Assembly (NCBI RefSeq): GCF_009905375.1
Contig: NC_133653.1
Location: 70,008,920 to 70,072,919 of the forward strand
Source of the DNA: Apium graveolens
Taxonomy: Eukaryota > Streptophyta > Magnoliopsida > Apiales > Apiaceae
Length of the DNA: 64,000 nucleotides
Reading direction: 5' to 3'
The notes below the pieces were generated by a model. It had not been told where the DNA came from, ran no database searches, and was given only the letters and a program-made list of their open reading frames with translations. A program made the translations under genes and the position numbers. Below, piece after piece: positions 60,250 through 64,000 of the stretch (the stretch's first letter is position 1; each line of letters begins with the position of its first letter).

Positions 60250-60352
60250 ACATGTGATAATATGGTGTAGTGGTACGAGGTTTTATAGCTGAATGAAATA
60301 TCGCGAGTTCAATTCCCACATAACACATCTTATATATATATATATATATATT
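60250..60352 (+). mobile_element. tRNA-derived SINE, short
   Basis: TGGTGTAGTGGTACGAGG (60,263-60,280, A box) and GCGAGTTCAATTCCCAC (60,303-60,319, B box) are followed by a TA-repeat tail (60,331-60,351). Head and simple-repeat tail fit a small SINE. It lacks tRNA stems, so it is not a tRNA gene. Confidence 0.6.
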
Positions 60353-60557
60353 AAAAATTTGAGGTAATTTAGTCTTTTCGATGAGACTTTTCAATCTCAT
60401 GAATATTATCATCATGTTCTTCTATTATACATAGAAAAGGTTAGATTTAATGGGTTATAAATGTACCAATTTTTTATTTTATATAATTTTTTTATTTAAT
60501 TTGAACTAAAAATTTCGAGATATAAAATTTAAATTTTATATGTTCGTGTTATTTTTT

Positions 60558-60848
60558 GAACTAGCATAATAACCTATACGATGCACGGGTCATTATTTAG
60601 ATTTGTTTTGTGCATTATGTAATTATAGCGTTTTTTATTATTTTCTAATCGGTAAATATTATGCAATATATCAGATATATCAAATATAATCAATTAATTA
60701 TCAATGCGTTGATTTGTATGTAATACGTTATCAACCTACACAACATTGCTAATATGCTAATATAGCTCACTAAATAAATTATACATTTTCTTTTTTTATG
60801 CCATGTAATTTGTATTTCCTGAATGAATGCAAGTCAGTGTATGCTTAA
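60558..60848 (+). repeat. Dispersed repeat, copy 2
   Basis: The partner of 57,312-57,612 in the same orientation. It opens GAACTAGCATAATAACC and ends AAGTCAGTGTATG. Similarity may continue beyond but becomes patchy. Confidence 0.6.
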
Positions 60849-61833
60849 AAGTTAATACGGTCAATGTGTCCAAGAGAAGTAACTAAAGACTAATGCATAT
60901 TGTGAAGTGTGAACTACATAATTCAGCATAACTTTTGAGTTTTGGATAAATGAACTATCAGTTATTGAAGTTACTACCAACTTCCAAGTACCATACTTAA
61001 TTTTAACATGTATAACAAAAATTGCAAAAACTTACAATCGTAATGTTGAACAAAGTCGTAAAAACTTACAATCGTTGTATTGAATAATTTAAAAAGTACG
61101 CAACCATAAAAATAAGTTCTTTTTTAACAAAAAAATGTTAGATTATGAAATATCACTATTTAGGTTGATATTATATTACTATCAATTTCATAACATGTAA
61201 ACTAAACTTGATTCGATGTACTTAATTTTTTAAACTTTTGAGCAAAGTCATAGTTTTATGGGATGTCGGATAATTGTCAATATCATAAATTATCAGTTAA
61301 ATTTGATCTAATCCACACAATTTTTATCCCAGTGAACAGAATTTCAAAACCAATCTATCATTCTTAATTTCATAACATAATTTTTTTTGTTATTCTTCAA
61401 TTGATCAATGAATCTGAATGAGTAATTACCAATAAATATTTTATAATTAGTAAAGATAATGTCATATGTGCGGGTGTATGTATGAAAAATATTATTTTTT
61501 TAATTATTTAGTCGATATAATGTTCATGTGTCTTGTATCCATGATTTTAATCTACATAGTACTTAACAAATACATTGTATAAATATTGAACAAACACGTT
61601 TTATAATTTTCTATTTCGGTATAAGTGTATACATGATCATTAGATATTAATTATCATTTCTTATATGTGTAATTAATATATATCGTATCAATATATAATA
61701 AACTCAAATTATAATTTTTATTTAGTTTTTTTAGTATAAGTGCATAATTGACTATAAGACATTAATAATCATATCTTATGTGTATTTTCGTAAATATAAA
61801 TATATTGACGACATAAAAAGTATCTTATATCTA
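60849..61833. other. AT-rich intergenic DNA, nothing recognised
   Basis: Nothing beyond simple AT-rich sequence can be supported up to the LTR start at 61,834. Confidence 0.5.
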
Positions 61834-63053
61834 TGTTAGATATTTTGTACAATACATAGGGGTTGAATGTGTTTTATGAATTTTTACCCTTTTTAAAACG
61901 TGTTTGGATATGGTGTGTGAACAAAGTAGTTTAATTGTAGAGCTAATGTGTTAGCAGAATTTAAACAAGCACAACAAATACAATATTTCAAAACTCACTT
62001 AATTTGTATAAATTAAGTTTGTCTTGCTACAAATTCTGTATTTTTAAAAATAAGAACTCAACTTCTTACTTAAGAGAATACAAGAAAAATGTGAATTTGT
62101 TTGTTACTTCTAAACTAAGGACCTGTTCATGCTTTATACACCAGCAACACATGTTTACAAAACTTGCACTAAAATGTACTAAACCCTTTTCTAAAGCAAC
62201 CCTTTTCTATTTACATTTATGGCTTAGCAAATATATGCAGAATCTTGTAGGTCTGTGACCATCCTTTGTCTAGTTAATCTTGGCCCTTGATCGTGTACTC
62301 TCTCCAGCTACTTTATAAACTTTTCAATCTAGTTGATAGATCGTTTGTTGACAGATAATATTGAATCTTCATTTGTTTGCATTCTGTATTTAAGAGGCAT
62401 GTAGATCTCCAGTTTGATCTATAAAGAAGTGACATCTCGATAAGTATAATGACTTATCAAGATATATGAATCTATATAGGTATTTTTGACTTGTCGAGGT
62501 CTTTTGATATTTGCATGTTAAATGACTTGTCGATATGTCTGAAATCTCTATATCTAGAATTTGACTTGTTGATATCTCAAAGATCTCTATATACATTTTG
62601 ACTTGTCGATATCTCTGAGTTCTCTACATGCAGAAATGACTTGTCGATATCTCTAATCTTCACATCTTCATTTGACTTGTCGATATCTCAGAGACATCTT
62701 TATAAGCCATTTTGGACTTCTCGATAAGTCATTCTAGAGTTTTCGAATGACTTCTCTATATTGCTTGATCTGTGACTTGTCGATATCTTGAATTAGAATA
62801 TTTTTCATAAAACAGGTTATTCAACTCTAAGCTTCTTCACTTTTCTCCGAGGCATTATCATGACTTGATCTTCTTCCAAATTTTATTCCTTAGCTTGAAT
62901 ATGTTTACGGAAAATACTCCAATCTAATATTCTAACCATTTTATAGACTCAAGTAATACAATATAAAATACAAAGTTGATTATCAAACAAGTAAATCTTA
63001 GTGTTGTCAATGTGACTTAGTCTTGTTATTATACAGGCATGTCTTGCACAACA
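61834..63053 (-). repeat. 3' LTR of a second Sirevirus-like element (1,220 bp)
   Basis: It starts TGTTAGATATTTTG and ends GCACAACA, followed by CTCCCCCAATTTATG, the same terminus-plus-polypurine arrangement as the element at 7,642-24,860 (TGTTAG..., ...GCAACA, CCCCCAATTTATG). The GGGGTTGAATG word near the start is shared too. In element orientation the U3 carries an array of GACTTGTCGATATCTC units. The 5' LTR is off the window to the right, so no target duplication can be tested. Confidence 0.75.
62420..62800. promoter_or_regulatory. U3 array of GACTTGTCGATATCTC motifs
   Basis: About ten units at irregular spacing of 30-50 bp, most reading TGACTTGTCGATATCT, some degenerate (GACTTATCAAGATAT, GACTTCTCGATAAGTC). 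GACTTCTCGATAAGTC is nearly its own reverse complement. The array has the same U3 position as the ATCCGTCGAG array of the other element. Confidence 0.7.
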
Positions 63054-63665
63054 ATCTCCCCCAATTTATGAGAAAATTGCTTATCACAAATTTATGCCTG
63101 ATAACAAGACCAACCCCAACTTCAAAGAAAATTATATAATAATGACAGATTAACAAATACATCTTTTATACATTGAGTAATTACAAAAGTTCAATAATTA
63201 CAGCCATTTCATAAATTTCTCATAGCCTGATTGTTTTCTACTGAGGTCCTTAAGATCTACAAGCACTTGAAGTTCCTCTATAATTTCAGTCCTTCTTAGA
63301 GTTTTAACAAGCTTGAGCCAATCATCCAATGAGTAACCATTAAGGTAACCAACTCTGCATCTGGAGAATCTGCCAACTGATATGTTATGAAAGTGTCCAT
63401 CCTTTGATATTCTACTCAACCCCCTTACCTTGAGTTCATTAGACCTGTGCTCAAATATTTCTGTTTCCCTTGCATATTTTTTGTCCCTTTCCTCTTTTCA
63501 GCCTTCAACCTTGCATATCTTTTATCCCTTTCTTTTAACCTTTCAGACTTCACAGCCTTCCACATTCTTGTACTAGTTTCCTTGTCCTTCATCAAGCTGA
63601 TTACTCTCTTCCGTTCTGTAGTTGAAATATTTCTATTACTGTCTTGCTAAGAAAAATGAAGGAGC
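63054..63665 (-). pseudogene. 3' internal region of the second Sirevirus-like element, C-terminus of its extra frame
   Basis: The minus strand holds a frame ending at 63,198 (GYLNGYSLDDWLKLVKTLRRTEIIEELQVL) and, upstream at about 63,650-63,460, a Lys/Arg-rich segment (RLKERDKRYARLKAEKRK) in a different frame. This charged helix just before a globular tail parallels the end of the extra frame at 8,881-10,000 in the first element. It is not otherwise recognised. Confidence 0.45.
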
Positions 63666-63683
63666 CATCTTGGTAGTAGATTC

Positions 63684-64000
63684 TTGTTGGGTTTCGAGCA
63701 CATAAACGCAACGGAAACAGTAATTAAAACGTAAAAAATCAGAATTTTCGAAACCTACCGCAGGATCTATGCAAAAAAAATATATTTAATTCGTAGATCA
63801 GATTGTTTATCTTAAGAAGCTTTATCAATTGGTTGACTAATAGAGACCCAAAGTTTGTTCAATTACCACGCATCCCGCTCTCGCGATCTACTATAACGAC
63901 TCGTGTATTTTTATTTTATTTCTAATATTTGGAAGTGTAATAAAAGTTTAAGTAAATAAATAAAAGGTGTGTATTGATTTTGGCAGCGGTTACTGATTGT
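63684..64000. other. Unassigned sequence at the window edge, possible insertion
   Basis: From TGTTGGGTTTCGAGC near 63,684 the composition changes and similarity to the extra-frame tail stops. The TGTTGGG start could be another LTR, but its far end is outside the window. No gene seen. Confidence 0.3.

Noticed and set aside
60263..60319. tRNA gene on the plus strand
   Set aside because: Good Pol III boxes but no cloverleaf; a TA tail follows, which fits a SINE.
62420..62800. CRISPR-like array of regularly recurring words
   Set aside because: Spacing is irregular, units are degenerate, the context is a plant LTR and there is no cas gene. It is an LTR motif array.

Overview
The window is nuclear DNA of a flowering plant. 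The evidence is a multi-exon plant-type class I trehalose-6-phosphate synthase gene, Ty3/gypsy (Tat-lineage), Ty1/copia (Sirevirus-like), CACTA and hAT elements, tRNA-derived SINEs and AT-rich intergenic DNA. The content fits a eudicot; I cannot name the species. There is one host gene, and most of the rest is transposable elements.

Layout. (1) About 1-25,237 is a nested stack of minus-strand retrotransposons. A Tat-type gypsy element (3' end off the left edge; integrase, RNase H, RT, protease and gag read leftwards) has a 5' LTR split by a complete 17.2-kb Sirevirus-like copia element (7,642-24,860, LTRs 1,050 and 1,052 bp). The gag of that element is itself split by a 4.0-kb TG..CA unit with an ATTAC duplication, probably a solo LTR (18,492-22,520). 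(2) 25,238-31,607 holds a SINE-like fragment, a 972-bp solo LTR with a CAATG duplication, and a rotted copia copy. (3) 31,760-37,190 is AT-rich intergenic DNA with small tandem repeats and one MITE candidate. (4) 36,910-56,560 is the TPS gene on the minus strand, for which I reconstruct 18 coding exons with an unbroken frame (962 codons plus stop). Intron 6 holds a complete 7,860-bp CACTA transposon with an ATT duplication. (5) 56,560-61,833 is AT-rich DNA with two SINEs, a 703-bp hAT-type non-autonomous element with a perfect 8-bp duplication, and a dispersed repeat pair. (6) 61,834-64,000 is the 3' LTR and 3' internal end of a second Sirevirus-like element.

Main observations. Both Sirevirus-like elements carry an array of a short near-palindromic motif at the same place in U3, but with different motif sequences (ATCCGTCGAG-type versus GACTTGTCGATATCTC-type, sharing GTCGA). 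In the first element the motif also recurs, in both orientations, in the internal region and inside its reading frames. The same element carries, between pol and the 3' LTR, one 1,517-codon frame that is interrupted only by in-frame stops. The CACTA element has a broken TNP2 transposase but an apparently intact second gene.

How the parts relate: the TPS gene would make trehalose 6-phosphate, a sugar-status signal. The CACTA element enlarges one of its introns to 8.9 kb but leaves splice sites and frame intact. Nothing else in the window appears to be a host protein gene.
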